Notes: generated by a model not told the origin, from the letters alone. DNA of 62,640 nucleotides from Mesorhizobium sp. (GCA_004020365.1 SAQR01000006.1:146990-209629), one strand, 5' to 3'. Shown: positions 9,359-18,777, numbered from the stretch's first letter. Made by a program: numbers and translations.

Positions 9359-9456
9359 GCATGACCCCGAAAATCGAAATCGATTTTCGGAAAGGATCAT
9401 GCGCCAAACCAAAGTCCTACAGCGTTCCTTTGCGCGTCCAAAGGACGCGCGGCTAT
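9359..9456. repeat. Dispersed palindromic intergenic element, rhizobial type
   Basis: Two stem-loops lie side by side. The first pairs GAAAATC with GATTTTC (9368-9390) inside CATGACC/GGATCATG flanks. The second pairs TTGCGCGTCC with GGACGCGCGG around AAA (9429-9452). A diverged partial relative (GGATCAT..CGC, CTACAGCGT, TGCGCGTCCA) occurs at 45058-45107. It sits upstream of the CFA-synthase-like gene. Confidence 0.75.
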
Positions 9457-9500
9457 AGTCTGCATCAATATATAGGGGGTCGAAAAGTTCCTTTTGGCAC

Positions 9501-9526
9501 AAAAAAGCCCGGGCGAGGGCCCGGGC
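9501..9526 (-). terminator. Rho-independent terminator of the rpsF-rpsR-rplI operon
   Basis: Read on the minus strand, a GC-rich stem (GCCCGGG paired with CCCGGGC) is followed directly by TTTTTT. It lies 70 bp beyond the rplI stop. Confidence 0.85.
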
Positions 9527-9596
9527 GTTGGTCCAGAAATGACTGGAAGCCGACGAAACGTTTTAAAGCGCCGCTCTGACGCCTTGTGACGTGCAA

Positions 9597-10181
9597 TCAG
9601 CCGTTATCTTCACCGCCTTCGAACTCGGCATTGGGGTCGAAGAAGTTGTCCGGGCGGGCATTGTCGTTGATGTCTTCGCCATAGATGGCTTCGGCGGTGG
9701 TCAGCGTCTCGCCCTTGGCCTGGCGCTCGGCTTCGTCGGCCGTGCGGGCGATGTTGAGCGTGATGGTGACCTCGACTTCCGGATGCAGCGCGATCGCCAC
9801 ATTGGTCAGGCCGATGGTCTTGATCGGCTGGTTAAGCAGGATCTGGTTGCGGTTGACCGAGAAACCTTCCGCCGTCAGCAATTCGGCGATGTCGCGGGTC
9901 GACACCGAGCCGTAGAGCTGGCCGGTTTCGCCGGCCGAACGCACGGCGATGAAGCTCTTGCCGTCGAGCTTTTCCGAAATCTGCATTGCCTCGGACTTGC
10001 GCTCGAGGTTGCGGGCTTCGAGCTGGGCGCGCTGGCCTTCGAATTTTTTCTTGTTGGCTTCGTTGGCGCGCAGCGCCTTGCCCTGCGGCAGCAGGAAGTT
10101 GCGGGCGAATCCGTCCTTAACCTTGACGGTATCGCCCATCTGGCCGAGGCGGGAAACGCGCTCGAGAAGAATGACGTCCAT
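9597..10181 (-). CDS. rplI: 50S ribosomal protein L9
   Basis: L9 binds 23S rRNA near the L1 stalk and limits ribosome slippage. The start [17 protein letters not shown] at 10181 is the family N-terminus and is preceded by AAGGAAC; longer in-frame readings upstream are not conserved. The N-terminal rRNA-binding domain (residues 1-50, [16 protein letters not shown]) is followed by the connecting helix and the C-terminal domain ending about residue 150. An acidic tail of about 40 residues ([20 protein letters not shown]) extends the protein to 194 residues, longer than the 149 of E. coli, a common trait in alphaproteobacteria. The gap to rpsR holds a tandem repeat rather than a DUF2232 gene. Confidence 0.97.
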   Translation of the reverse strand: MDVILLERVSRLGQMGDTVKVKDGFARNFLLPQGKALRANEANKKKFEGQRAQLEARNLERKSEAMQISEKLDGKSFIAVRSAGETGQLYGSVSTRDIAELLTAEGFSVNRNQILLNQPIKTIGLTNVAIALHPEVEVTITLNIARTADEAERQAKGETLTTAEAIYGEDINDNARPDNFFDPNAEFEGGEDNG

Positions 10182-10387
10182 GGTTTTGTTCCTTCTTTGG
10201 GGCGCCAAATCACTGGTTTCGACGCCGAATTGTCTGGAACAGGTCAGGAAGCTGAGGGCGTCGCCGCCTATGTCGCTGTCCTGCCTGTCGCGGCAGTTAG
10301 AGGTCTTCACCTCAACCCGGGATTTGATGGCAACCCTGCGGCGCCCGTCGCCGTGGGAAAAGCGGGCGGCGAACCGCCCGCTGGCTA
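10182..10387. other. Intergenic leader between rpsR and rplI
   Basis: Together with the tandem repeat, the rpsR-rplI gap is 393 bp and holds no credible gene. The part next to rplI contains only the L9 ribosome binding site (AAGGAAC). In several Rhizobiales a DUF2232 membrane protein gene lies here; no trace of it was seen. Confidence 0.6.
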
Positions 10388-10576
10388 GACCATGATCCCG
10401 AAAAGTGGAAACCGGTTTTCGGACAAGATCATGGTCAACTAATCAGTGTTGACCATGATCCCGAAAAGTGGAAACCGGTTTTCGGACAAGATCATGGTCA
10501 ACTAATCAGTGTTGACCATGATCCCGAAAAGTGGAAACCGGTTTTCGGACAAGATCATGGTCAACTAATCAGTGTT
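10388..10576. repeat. Three tandem copies of a 63-bp palindromic unit
   Basis: The unit starts GACCATGATCCCGAAAAGTG at 10388, 10451 and 10514 and is repeated exactly three times (189 bp). Each unit carries an imperfect palindrome: CATGATC pairs with GATCATG, CGAAAA with TTTTCG, and AACCGGTT is the centre. This is the core of the common rhizobial CATGATCCCGAAAA intergenic element. The linker CAACTAATCAGTGTT is part of the unit. The last copy ends at 10576, so two bases of the rpsR stop codon (TAA, 10577-10575) come from the repeat. The copies appear identical, which suggests recent amplification. Confidence 0.95.
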
Positions 10577-10823
10577 AGCGAACCACGTAGGGCAGCAGGC
10601 CGAGGAAGCGGGCGCGCTTGATCGCCTTGGCGAGTTCGCGCTGCTTCTTCTGGCTGACAGCAGTGATGCGCGACGGCACGATCTTGCCGCGCTCGGAAAT
10701 GTAGCGCTGCAGGAGACGTACGTCCTTGTAATCGATCTTGGGCGCGTTGGCGCCGGAGAACGGGCAGGTCTTGCGGCGGCGATGGAACGGGCGCCGGGTC
10801 GGGATCTGATTGATGTCGACCAT
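10575..10823 (-). CDS. rpsR: 30S ribosomal protein S18
   Basis: The 82-residue S18 binds the 30S platform as a heterodimer with S6. The sequence [20 protein letters not shown] leads to the S18 core [29 protein letters not shown], then [20 protein letters not shown]. The start codon overlaps the rpsF stop by one base (TAATG), which implies translational coupling and equal supply of S6 and S18. Its stop codon is completed by the adjoining tandem repeat. Confidence 0.98.
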   Translation of the reverse strand: MVDINQIPTRRPFHRRRKTCPFSGANAPKIDYKDVRLLQRYISERGKIVPSRITAVSQKKQRELAKAIKRARFLGLLPYVVR

Positions 10824-11317
10824 TATTGTGCACCCCCTTCAACACCTTCGCGCGGACGGCGCGGACCACGGTCTGCACCGGCATCGCCACCGAAGCTGCG
10901 CGGCGGACGATCGCCACGATCGCCGCGATCGCGGTCGCCGAACGAGCGCGGGCCACGGTCACGGTCGCCGAAGCCGCCGCGTTCCGAGCGCTCTTCGCGC
11001 TTCTGCATCATTGCCGACGGGCCTTCCTCATGCGCATCGACTTTGATGGTGAGGAAACGCAGCACGTCCTCGGACAGGCCCATCTGGCGCTCCATCTCGT
11101 TGAGCGCGGCCGGCGGGCAGGTGATGTCCATCAGCGTGTAGTATGCCTTCCGGTTCTTGTTGACCCGGTAGGTGAGGGACTTCAGTCCCCAGTTCTCGAC
11201 CCGGCCGACGGACCCGCCATTCGCGGAGATGACGCCCTTGTACTGTTCGACAAGCGCGTCGACCTGCTGCTGCGAGAGGTCCTGCCGGGCAAGAAACACA
11301 TGTTCGTAGAGAGCCAT
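10823..11317 (-). CDS. rpsF: 30S ribosomal protein S6
   Basis: S6 forms the platform heterodimer with S18. The start is [15 protein letters not shown] at 11317; the open frame extends further upstream but without family similarity. The ferredoxin-like domain occupies residues 1-95, including [20 protein letters not shown] and [20 protein letters not shown]. Residues about 105-164 form a low-complexity tail rich in Arg, Gly and Asp with repeated GDRDRG units, as in many alphaproteobacterial S6 proteins. It is the first gene of the rpsF-rpsR-rplI operon. Confidence 0.97.
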   Translation of the reverse strand: MALYEHVFLARQDLSQQQVDALVEQYKGVISANGGSVGRVENWGLKSLTYRVNKNRKAYYTLMDITCPPAALNEMERQMGLSEDVLRFLTIKVDAHEEGPSAMMQKREERSERGGFGDRDRGPRSFGDRDRGDRGDRPPRSFGGDAGADRGPRRPREGVEGGAQ

Positions 11318-11617
11318 ATTGTTTTTGCCTTTCTTCGTTTCTCTCCCGGTCCCGGCGGCAAAAGCCTCTGCAACTTCTCTGACCCGGCGATCCCTGGCGG
11401 GGCGGGGAAGAAAGGAGCATGACGAGACGGTCGAGAGCGGAGACACGGGAGGCGGAAGCGCTTCTGGCTCCACACGAAGGTTTTCGAGAAAACCTCCGGC
11501 CCTCCGTTCAGCCCCCAGCAAGGACCGGCAGATTGCGGGCGTCTATACAGGAATTTGGCCGCAAGGCAAGGGCGAGCCGAAAACCCGCCGCTGCAAGGAC
11601 GACATGTCGCGGCATCT
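11318..11617. other. Intergenic region upstream of rpsF
   Basis: This 300-bp stretch separates the membrane sulfatase-like gene from rpsF, both on the minus strand. It should hold the rpsF operon promoter and leader. I could not confirm an S6:S18-binding leader structure by eye, and no small gene is convincing. Confidence 0.5.
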
Positions 11618-13543
11618 TCAGCTTGTATGCGGGACGCGCTTGTTCACCGTCTCCGGGAAGAAATCGGGCGCTGCACGGCGCTTGCCGAACATCATGTCGT
11701 ACTGCAGCAGACGGAAATCGCGAATGGCCGGATCGATTTTCTTCTTGCGCGCCCAGTCGGGTGTTGCCTCGCCCGTCGGCGTCATCAACAAATTGCGGTC
11801 GACGACGCTGTAGCGCTCGCGCATCTCGCCGAGGAAGCCGGTATAATAGGGGTGGCTGATCCCGGCCGTGGTCAGGATATGGTAGGGTAGGAAAGCCGGG
11901 CTTACTGCACCCATGTCCGCGGCCGGCCCGGTGCGGTTCGACCATACCACCAGCGGCGTCTTGTGATGCAGCAGCATCTGGTCGGGCGGCTCCTTGCGCG
12001 GCGCGACGTTATCCCTAAGGAAGCCGGTCTCGACATAGACCGGTCCGAGCGGCGGCAGATGGTCGCCGAAGAAGGCGATGACCGTCGGCCGCTGGCGGTT
12101 CTTCGCCCATTCGATGAGGCGCTCGAGGCTCTTGTCGGCGTCGGATGCGCCTTCCGTGAAGCTCAGCAGCGAATCCTTTGCCCACTGGCTGGTCGGAGCC
12201 TGCACCTTGTGGGTCGGATTGTAGTAGCGATTCGGCTCATAGGGCCCGTGGTTTTGCAGGCTGACGGCGAAGTAGAAGAACGGATCGTCGGTGGCGTCGG
12301 CTTCGCGGATGATCTCGTCGGTCATCGCCGCGTCCGACGTCAGCGGCCCGCGCTTTTCGAGATATGGCATGTTTTCTTCGGACTTGAAGTCGTCGAAGCC
12401 GAAATCGGCATAGACCGGCGTTCGGTTCCAGAACCAGCTTGTGCCCGGATGGATGGCGCGCGTCTCATAGCCCTGGCTCTTCAGGAACGTCGCCATCGAC
12501 GGCACCGGGGCGCGGACATATTGCTGGTAGGGGATGCTGCCGGCCGGCAGGAAGGCGTTGGAAAAGCCGGTCAGCGCCTCGAACTCGACATTGGCGGTCA
12601 TGCCGCCGAATTCGGGCGAGAACACGTGGCCGGAGCGCAGCGCCCGCACGTTGGCAATCGGATCGGGCGTGATGGTGACGCCGGGCAGTTCGGTCGGATC
12701 CCAGAAGGATTCGCTCATGACGATGATGATGTCTGGCTTCTCGGTCGGCACCGACGCCTTCACATCAGGTCTTTCGATCGCCGCGATCGCCTTGTCGGAG
12801 TAGCCGGCAGGCGCGGGGACATGGGCCATCGGCACGTTGAGGGCGAAGGCCAGTGCGAAGCCGTTGGAGGCGTAATTTTCCTTCTGGTCCCACATGATCG
12901 GGATGATTTGCAGCCGGTCGCGGGTCCACGAGAACGTCGCGTAATCCATGATCGACACGAAGAAGGCGAGCAGCGGCACGGTCAGCGTCAGCCGGGCCAG
13001 GCGCCCCTTGCGACCGAGCGCCGGTACCCGGCGGCGCCACAGCCGCCAGCCATAAACGAGCAGCGAGAGGCTGCCGACGATGCCGACCGCCAGAGCGATG
13101 GCGGTTCCCGGACGTTCGCGCACCAGCAGCGGCATCAGCGCCACGATCTGACGTGAATAGAGGAAATCGGTCGGATAGAGCGGATCGCCGAGATAGAGCG
13201 ATTTCTGGTGGCCGACAAAGGCCAGCGCCAGCGTCAGCGGCGCGACGATCATCAGGCTCTGGTGGCTGCGGCCGAGCACGGCATCGAGGCCGATCAGGAT
13301 CAGCGCGAAGATGATGATGGTGGTCCAGCCCGGCTTGAAGGGCTGCAGGAAGAAGCCGACAGTGCCGGCAAAGTCGCCGCGCACGATCAGTTCGATCGCA
13401 AAAACCAGGACGGTGGCGGCGAGTAGGCTGAAGAGGCCATAGCGAATAACAGGCCATTTCCGGCCCGGCAGATAGCCGGTGGCCGGATCGCCTTCCAGAA
13501 ACTGTGGCGCGGATTTGCCAACGCCTTTCTTAATCCTTGCCAC
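11618..13543 (-). CDS. LTA synthase/OpgB-like membrane phosphoglycerol transferase (sulfatase fold)
   Basis: The product of about 641 residues has five predicted N-terminal membrane helices (about residues 30-220), then a large extracytoplasmic sulfatase-fold domain. The domain begins KPDIIIVMSESFWDPTELPG and has GGMTANVEFEALTG, where the threonine is the likely nucleophile, and later FFGDHLPPLG, a metal-binding segment. This architecture is shared by LtaS and by OpgB/CgmB, which move sn-1-phosphoglycerol from phosphatidylglycerol to glucans. In a rhizobium, modification of periplasmic glucan is a reasonable inference, not shown. I chose the GTG at 13543 (VARIKKGVGK) because GGGGGA precedes it; an ATG lies eight codons upstream at 13567. 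Confidence 0.82.
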   Translation of the reverse strand: MARIKKGVGKSAPQFLEGDPATGYLPGRKWPVIRYGLFSLLAATVLVFAIELIVRGDFAGTVGFFLQPFKPGWTTIIIFALILIGLDAVLGRSHQSLMIVAPLTLALAFVGHQKSLYLGDPLYPTDFLYSRQIVALMPLLVRERPGTAIALAVGIVGSLSLLVYGWRLWRRRVPALGRKGRLARLTLTVPLLAFFVSIMDYATFSWTRDRLQIIPIMWDQKENYASNGFALAFALNVPMAHVPAPAGYSDKAIAAIERPDVKASVPTEKPDIIIVMSESFWDPTELPGVTITPDPIANVRALRSGHVFSPEFGGMTANVEFEALTGFSNAFLPAGSIPYQQYVRAPVPSMATFLKSQGYETRAIHPGTSWFWNRTPVYADFGFDDFKSEENMPYLEKRGPLTSDAAMTDEIIREADATDDPFFYFAVSLQNHGPYEPNRYYNPTHKVQAPTSQWAKDSLLSFTEGASDADKSLERLIEWAKNRQRPTVIAFFGDHLPPLGPVYVETGFLRDNVAPRKEPPDQMLLHHKTPLVVWSNRTGPAADMGAVSPAFLPYHILTTAGISHPYYTGFLGEMRERYSVVDRNLLMTPTGEATPDWARKKKIDPAIRDFRLLQYDMMFGKRRAAPDFFPETVNKRVPHTS

Positions 13544-13810
13544 CTTACAATTCCCCCGACCATACACAAAAGTGTCATTGAGCTGTCATCGATATGTCAC
13601 GAAAAGCTAGCGCCTGTGGCTGAAATAAGAAGAGCCAGCAAACGAATCGTGAGCGATTTTCATCATGAGTGATCGAAAAAAAGCCTTTTGGAACAGGTAC
13701 TCGGCCAGCGATACCGAGCCGGAGCGGCCCGGGTCGGGCCGATGGCGGACTTGACTTGCCCGCCCGCCCTGCGTCACAGGCAGGAATAATCAGCCGCTTG
13801 GGAGCCACGC

Positions 13811-14752
13811 ATGGCCGTCGCATTCACCTTTCCGGGACAGGGCAGCCAGGCTGTCGGCATGGGCAAGGACCTCGCCGACGCCTTTCCGGAATCGCGGAAG
13901 ATATTCGAAGAGGTCGACTACGCGCTTGGCGAAAATCTGTCGAAGCTGATCTGGGAAGGGCCGGAAGAGAGGCTGACGCTGACCGCCAATGCCCAGCCGG
14001 CGCTGATGGCTGTGTCGCTTGCCGCGATCCGGGCGCTGGAATCGCGCGGCCTCTCGCTGAAGGACAAGGTCGCCTATGTCGCCGGCCATTCGCTCGGCGA
14101 ATATTCGGCACTTGCCGCCGCCGGTTTCGTTTCGGTCGCCGATGCCGCCCGGCTCTTGCGTATCCGCGGCAATGCGATGCAGGCGGCTGTGCCGGCCGGC
14201 GAGGGCGCAATGGCGGCGATCATCGGGCTGGAACAGGCCGATGTCGAAGCCGTCTGCGCTGAAGCTGCCAAAGATTCGACTTGCCAGATCGCCAACGACA
14301 ATGGCGGTGGCCAGCTGGTGATCTCCGGCGCCAGGGCGGCGGTCGAGCTGGCGGCAAAGCTGTGCACGGATAAGGGCGCCAAGCGGGCGCTGATGCTGCA
14401 GGTCTCGGCGCCCTTCCATTCGGCGCTGATGGCACCGGCGGCCGAGGTCATGCGCGAGGCGCTGGCCGGCGTGACGAAGAACGCGCCGTTCGTACCCGTG
14501 GTCTCCAACGTGTCGGTCACGCCGTCCAGCGATCCGGATGCAATCGCCCACCGCCTGGTCGAACAGGTGACGGGGCGCGTGCGCTGGCGCGAAACGGTGG
14601 AGTGGTTTGGCGCCAACGGCATTGCGACGCTGTACGAGGTGGGCGCCGGCAAGGTGCTGTCGGGACTGGCGCGGCGCATCAACCGCGACATCGCCACCGG
14701 CGCCGTCGGCACGCCGGCCGATGTCGAGGCGGCGCTGGTAGCGCTCGCATAA
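13811..14752 (+). CDS. fabD: Malonyl CoA-acyl carrier protein transacylase
   Basis: FabD loads malonyl groups from CoA onto acyl carrier protein, the entry step of type II fatty acid synthesis. At 313 residues it is of normal length. It shows FTFPGQGSQAVGMG at the N-terminus, the nucleophile Ser94 in GHSLGEYSALAAAG, and the catalytic histidine in VSAPFHSALM. A strong GGAG lies just before the ATG. It begins the fabD-fabG-acpP-fabF cluster, divergent from the membrane sulfatase-like gene across a 267-bp promoter region. Confidence 0.98.
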   Translation: MAVAFTFPGQGSQAVGMGKDLADAFPESRKIFEEVDYALGENLSKLIWEGPEERLTLTANAQPALMAVSLAAIRALESRGLSLKDKVAYVAGHSLGEYSALAAAGFVSVADAARLLRIRGNAMQAAVPAGEGAMAAIIGLEQADVEAVCAEAAKDSTCQIANDNGGGQLVISGARAAVELAAKLCTDKGAKRALMLQVSAPFHSALMAPAAEVMREALAGVTKNAPFVPVVSNVSVTPSSDPDAIAHRLVEQVTGRVRWRETVEWFGANGIATLYEVGAGKVLSGLARRINRDIATGAVGTPADVEAALVALA

Positions 14753-14808
14753 CCGCCGAGATTTGGTCCCACCCGTGTAGGGTGTTCTCTTAGATCAGGA
14801 GACAAGAC

Positions 14809-15546
14809 ATGTTCGAATTGACCGGCCGCAAGGCGCTTGTCACAGGCGCATCGGGAGGCATCGGCGAGGCGATCGCCAGGGTGCTGCATGCGCAGGGCGC
14901 CGTCGTCGGCCTGCATGGCACCCGCGTCGAGAAGCTGGAAACGCTGGCGGCCGAGCTCGGCGACCGGGTCAAGCTGTTCCCGGCGAACCTTTCCAATCGC
15001 GACGAGGTCAAGGCGCTCGGCCAGAAGGCCGAGGCCGATCTCGAAGGCGTCGACATTCTCGTCAACAATGCCGGCATTACCAAGGACGGGCTGTTCGTGC
15101 GCATGGCGGACGCCGACTGGGATTCGGTCCTCGAGGTCAATCTGACCGCCGTGTTCCGGCTGACCCGCGAACTGACCCATCCGATGATGCGGCGCCGGCA
15201 TGGCCGCATCATCAACATCACCTCTGTGGTTGGCGTCACCGGCAATCCCGGCCAAACCAACTACTGCGCCTCCAAGGCCGGCATGATCGGCTTTTCCAAG
15301 TCGCTGGCGCAGGAGATCGCCACCCGCAACATCACCGTCAACTGCGTCGCCCCGGGCTTCATCGAATCGGCGATGACCGACAAGCTCAACGACAAGCAGA
15401 AAGAGGCGATCATGGCGGCGATTCCGACACGCCGCATGGGCACCAGCGCCGAAGTCGCCTCCGCCGTCGCCTACCTCGCTTCCAATGAAGCCGCCTATGT
15501 CACCGGCCAGACCATTCACGTCAATGGCGGCATGGCGATGATTTGA
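14809..15546 (+). CDS. fabG: 3-oxoacyl-[acyl-carrier-protein] reductase
   Basis: FabG reduces 3-oxoacyl-ACP with NADPH. The 245-residue protein has the cofactor motif TGASGGIGEA (residues about 12-21), NNAG, the catalytic serine in INITSVVG and Tyr152/Lys156 in YCASKAG, and ends with the family motif GQTIHVNGGMAMI. It lies 56 bp after fabD and 189 bp before acpP in the standard cluster, which distinguishes it from other SDR paralogs in the window. Confidence 0.97.
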   Translation: MFELTGRKALVTGASGGIGEAIARVLHAQGAVVGLHGTRVEKLETLAAELGDRVKLFPANLSNRDEVKALGQKAEADLEGVDILVNNAGITKDGLFVRMADADWDSVLEVNLTAVFRLTRELTHPMMRRRHGRIINITSVVGVTGNPGQTNYCASKAGMIGFSKSLAQEIATRNITVNCVAPGFIESAMTDKLNDKQKEAIMAAIPTRRMGTSAEVASAVAYLASNEAAYVTGQTIHVNGGMAMI

Positions 15547-15735
15547 CAGTTGCGGGAAAACGCCCCTTTTCACCTTGGACCCCGGCCGATTTTCGTGTAA
15601 TGCGGCCCGCAACCCGGCGGTTCGGGCAAAAACCGGTCCGGTGCCGTTGCGTTTCCGACAGGACCATCTTTCAGCTTGATTAGCGGCATTCTGCCCGCTA
15701 ACGAAGACAGACAAACAAAAGACGAGGATGCCCAA

Positions 15736-15972
15736 ATGAGTGACACCGCAGAGCGCGTCAAGAAGATCGTTATCGAGCACCTTGGCGTCGATGCCGACAA
15801 GGTGACGGAGCAGGCGAGCTTCATCGATGATCTGGGCGCGGACAGTCTCGACACGGTCGAACTCGTCATGGCGTTTGAAGAAGAATTCGGCGTCGAGATC
15901 CCGGACGATGCGGCCGAAACCATCCTGACTGTTGGCGATGCGGTGAAGTACATCGACAAGGCTTCGGCCTGA
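15736..15972 (+). CDS. acpP: Acyl carrier protein
   Basis: The 78-residue acidic protein carries growing acyl chains on a phosphopantetheine arm attached to Ser37 in the motif [10 protein letters not shown]. The start [17 protein letters not shown] at 15736 is the canonical N-terminus, and longer readings are not conserved. The gene is 189 bp from fabG, so it probably has its own promoter, as is usual for this highly expressed gene, and is 34 bp from fabF. Confidence 0.98.
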   Translation: MSDTAERVKKIVIEHLGVDADKVTEQASFIDDLGADSLDTVELVMAFEEEFGVEIPDDAAETILTVGDAVKYIDKASA

Positions 15973-16006
15973 CGCTATTTGCGGTCATCACCGAGGAGGA
16001 CCTGCG

Positions 16007-17269
16007 ATGAGGCGTGTCGTCGTCACGGGCCTTGGACTGCTTTCGCCGTTCGGCGTAGGCTTCGAGCATGGCTGGAAGGAACTTCTGACCGGCCGCAGCG
16101 CAGCCAAGCGCATCACCGAGTTCGAGGTGGAGGATCTTGCCTGCAAGGTCGCCCACGTCATCCCGCGCGGAAATGGTGAGAATGCGACCTTCAATCCCGA
16201 GACCGTTCTCGAGCCGAAGGAACTGCGCAAGATCGGCGACTTCATCCTCTACGGGATCGCGGCCGCCGACGAGGCGCTGGAGGATTCGGGGTGGGCGCCG
16301 AAGACGCATGAGGAGCAGTGCGCCACCGGCGTGCTGATCGGCTCCGGCATCGGCGGCATCGAAGGCATCGCCGAGAACGCGATGATCCTGAAGGAGCGCG
16401 GTCCGCGTCGCATCAGCCCGTTTTTCATCCCCGGCCAGATCATCAATCTCGTATCCGGCCAGGTTTCGATCCGGCATGGGCTGAAAGGCCCCAACCACGC
16501 CGTCGTCACCGCTTGCTCCACCGGCGCGCATGCCATCGGCGATGCCGCCCGGCTGATCATGTGGGGCGATGCCGACGTGATGGTCGCAGGCGGCACGGAA
16601 GCGCCGGTAACGCGGCTGTCGATCGCCGGCTTCGCCGCTTGCCGGGCGCTGTCGACCGACCGCAACGACGCTCCGGAGACGGCCTCGCGTCCCTATGACC
16701 GCGACCGCGACGGCTTCGTCATGGGCGAGGGCGCCGGTGTCGTCATTCTGGAGGAACTGGAACACGCCAAGGCGCGCGGCGCCAAGATCTATGCCGAGGT
16801 CACCGGTTACGGCTTGACCGGCGATGCCTATCACATCACCGCGCCGGCCGAAGATGGCGACGGTGCCTTCCGTTGCATGGTTGCGGCGCTGAACCGGGCC
16901 AAGCTGGCGCCCGCAGACGTCGACTACATCAATGCGCACGGCACCTCGACCATGGCCGACACGATCGAGCTCGGCGCCGTCGAGCGGCTGGTCGGCAACG
17001 CCGCGTCGAAAATATCGATGTCATCGACCAAGTCGTCGATAGGCCACCTTCTGGGTGCGGCGGGCGCCGCCGAGGCGATTTTTTCGATCCTCGCCATTCG
17101 CGACAACATCGCGCCGCCCACCATCAATCTCGACAACCCGGAGCGCGAAACGGCGATCGACCTGGTGCCGCACAAGCCGCGCGCCCGCCAAATCGATGTG
17201 GCGCTGTCCAATTCGTTCGGCTTTGGCGGCACCAACGCCTCGCTGGTCTTCCAGCGCTACAATGGCTGA
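16007..17269 (+). CDS. fabF: 3-oxoacyl-[acyl-carrier-protein] synthase II
   Basis: FabF condenses malonyl-ACP with acyl-ACP during chain elongation. The 420-residue thiolase-fold enzyme has its Cys-His-His triad visible: Cys170 in VTACSTGAHA, histidine in YINAHGTST, and the second histidine in SSIGHLLGAAG. The C-terminal SNSFGFGGTNASLVF is also typical. GAGGA precedes the ATG. It is placed 34 bp after acpP. Confidence 0.98.
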   Translation: MRRVVVTGLGLLSPFGVGFEHGWKELLTGRSAAKRITEFEVEDLACKVAHVIPRGNGENATFNPETVLEPKELRKIGDFILYGIAAADEALEDSGWAPKTHEEQCATGVLIGSGIGGIEGIAENAMILKERGPRRISPFFIPGQIINLVSGQVSIRHGLKGPNHAVVTACSTGAHAIGDAARLIMWGDADVMVAGGTEAPVTRLSIAGFAACRALSTDRNDAPETASRPYDRDRDGFVMGEGAGVVILEELEHAKARGAKIYAEVTGYGLTGDAYHITAPAEDGDGAFRCMVAALNRAKLAPADVDYINAHGTSTMADTIELGAVERLVGNAASKISMSSTKSSIGHLLGAAGAAEAIFSILAIRDNIAPPTINLDNPERETAIDLVPHKPRARQIDVALSNSFGFGGTNASLVFQRYNG

Positions 17270-17371
17270 CCGGTCCGCTGACCGGCACGGTCTATGCGCG
17301 TCGTCAATTTTGCCATATTCGCCCCTACTGTGCCCAAGGGGATTCGTTGCAAGATCAAACGGTAGGGCGCC

Positions 17372-18598
17372 ATGAGCACAAATTCGGCGGACAACGGTCA
17401 ATTCGGGCAACGGTCCGCACCGTCGGGTCCGATCGTGCCGAAAACGGCCAGCGAGGCATTGCGGCCTGAGGCCGGCACGCCGCCGCCCAAGCGCTCGCGC
17501 GCCTCGCGCAGCCAGTTCGTCGTGTTCATGAACTTCGTCATCTCCCTGGTGATGCTGATGGTTCTGGCGGCTGGCTTTGCATTGTATTTCGGCAAGCAGG
17601 AATTCAACGAGCCCGGCCCTTCGGCCAATGCCGACACCTTCCTGGTCAAGCCGAACACCGGCGTCCAGGAGATTGCAGAGCAGCTCGAGCGGCGCGGACT
17701 GATCAGCGACGCGCGCATCTTCCGCCTTGGCGTGCGCGCTTTTGGCAATGATTCCGCCCTGAAGGCCGGCGAATACGAGATCAAGCCGCAGGCCTCGATG
17801 CGCGACATCATGGAGTTGCTGAAGAGCGGCAAGTCGGTGATGTATTCGCTGACCGTCCCCGAGGGGCTAACGGTCGAGCAGGCGCTGCAGCGCATCGCCG
17901 AGCAGGCAGCGCTCGACGGCGATATGCCGGGGACCATTCCACCCGAGGGCAGCCTTGCTACCGACACGCTGCGTTTCACCCGCGGCGCGACACGCCAGCA
18001 GATGGTCGAAAAGCTTTTGGCGGACCAGAAGAAGCTTGTCGAGGAAGTCTGGCAGCGGCGCGCCCCCGATCTGCCTCTGGCCAGTGTCGACGACTTCGTC
18101 ACCCTGGCTTCGATCGTCGAGAAAGAGACGGGCAAGGGCGACGAACGCTCGCGGGTCGCGGCCGTCTTCTTAAACCGGTTGGCCAAAGGCATGCGGCTGC
18201 AGTCCGATCCGACCATTATCTACGGCCTGTTCGGCGGCAAGGGCAAACCCACCGACCGCCCAATCTATCAGTCTGACATCAAGAAGCCGACGCCCTACAA
18301 CACTTATCTGATCAACGGCTTGCCGCCGACGCCGATCGCCAATCCTGGCCGTGCGGCACTGGAAGCCGTCGCCAATCCGTCGAAGACCGACGACCTGTAT
18401 TTCGTTGCTGACGGCACCGGCGGTCACGTCTTTGCCGCGACGCTCGCCGAGCACAACGAGAACGTCGCCCGCTACCGGGCGCTGCAGAAGGAACTGGCCG
18501 ATGAAGCCGCCAAGGCCGGTGCTGCCAAGGCCGACGCCGCCAAGGTGGAAGGTCAGACCGACGCGCCGGTTGACGACACCGGAGCAGCGGCGCAGTAG
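17372..18598 (+). CDS. mltG: Endolytic murein transglycosylase
   Basis: MltG is an inner-membrane lytic transglycosylase that cuts nascent peptidoglycan strands. The 408-residue product has a cytoplasmic N-terminus of about 50 residues, one membrane helix (about residues 52-73), a LysM-like region (PNTGVQEIAEQLERRGLI), and the YceG catalytic domain with the glutamate in LASIVEKETGKGDER followed by AAVFLNRL and LQSDPTIIYGL. The C-terminal about 40 residues are Ala/Lys/Asp-rich low complexity. It follows fabF by 102 bp, as in other Rhizobiales. Confidence 0.96.
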   Translation: MSTNSADNGQFGQRSAPSGPIVPKTASEALRPEAGTPPPKRSRASRSQFVVFMNFVISLVMLMVLAAGFALYFGKQEFNEPGPSANADTFLVKPNTGVQEIAEQLERRGLISDARIFRLGVRAFGNDSALKAGEYEIKPQASMRDIMELLKSGKSVMYSLTVPEGLTVEQALQRIAEQAALDGDMPGTIPPEGSLATDTLRFTRGATRQQMVEKLLADQKKLVEEVWQRRAPDLPLASVDDFVTLASIVEKETGKGDERSRVAAVFLNRLAKGMRLQSDPTIIYGLFGGKGKPTDRPIYQSDIKKPTPYNTYLINGLPPTPIANPGRAALEAVANPSKTDDLYFVADGTGGHVFAATLAEHNENVARYRALQKELADEAAKAGAAKADAAKVEGQTDAPVDDTGAAAQ

Positions 18599-18659
18599 CG
18601 GCGGACGGTTGTGACGTCGTCCCTCCGATTCGTCTGACGGCAGGGACATGCTGATTTTG

Positions 18660-18768
18660 TGATCAGGAGCGCCTTGCGTCCGATTCGACGCGAACCGGCG
18701 CTCCGGATTTTGAAGCCGCGCACGATCTGGCCCGGAACCGCTTCCGGGATCATGCGCCAGGGGGAAGC
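18660..18768. repeat. Degenerate palindromic intergenic element
   Basis: GGAGCGCC pairs with GGCGCTCC, with inner GCGTC/GACGC arms (18666-18705), and a second stem pairs CCCGGAA with TTCCGGG (18731-18750) ahead of ATCATGCG. This two-hairpin layout resembles the RIME-type elements found between rhizobial genes. It fills the mltG-yicC gap. Confidence 0.65.
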
Positions 18769-18777
18769 AAGGGCATC

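Noticed and set aside
10388-10576. CRISPR-like array because of regularly repeated units
   Set aside because: The whole 63-bp unit repeats without unique spacers and is palindromic; no cas genes are near.
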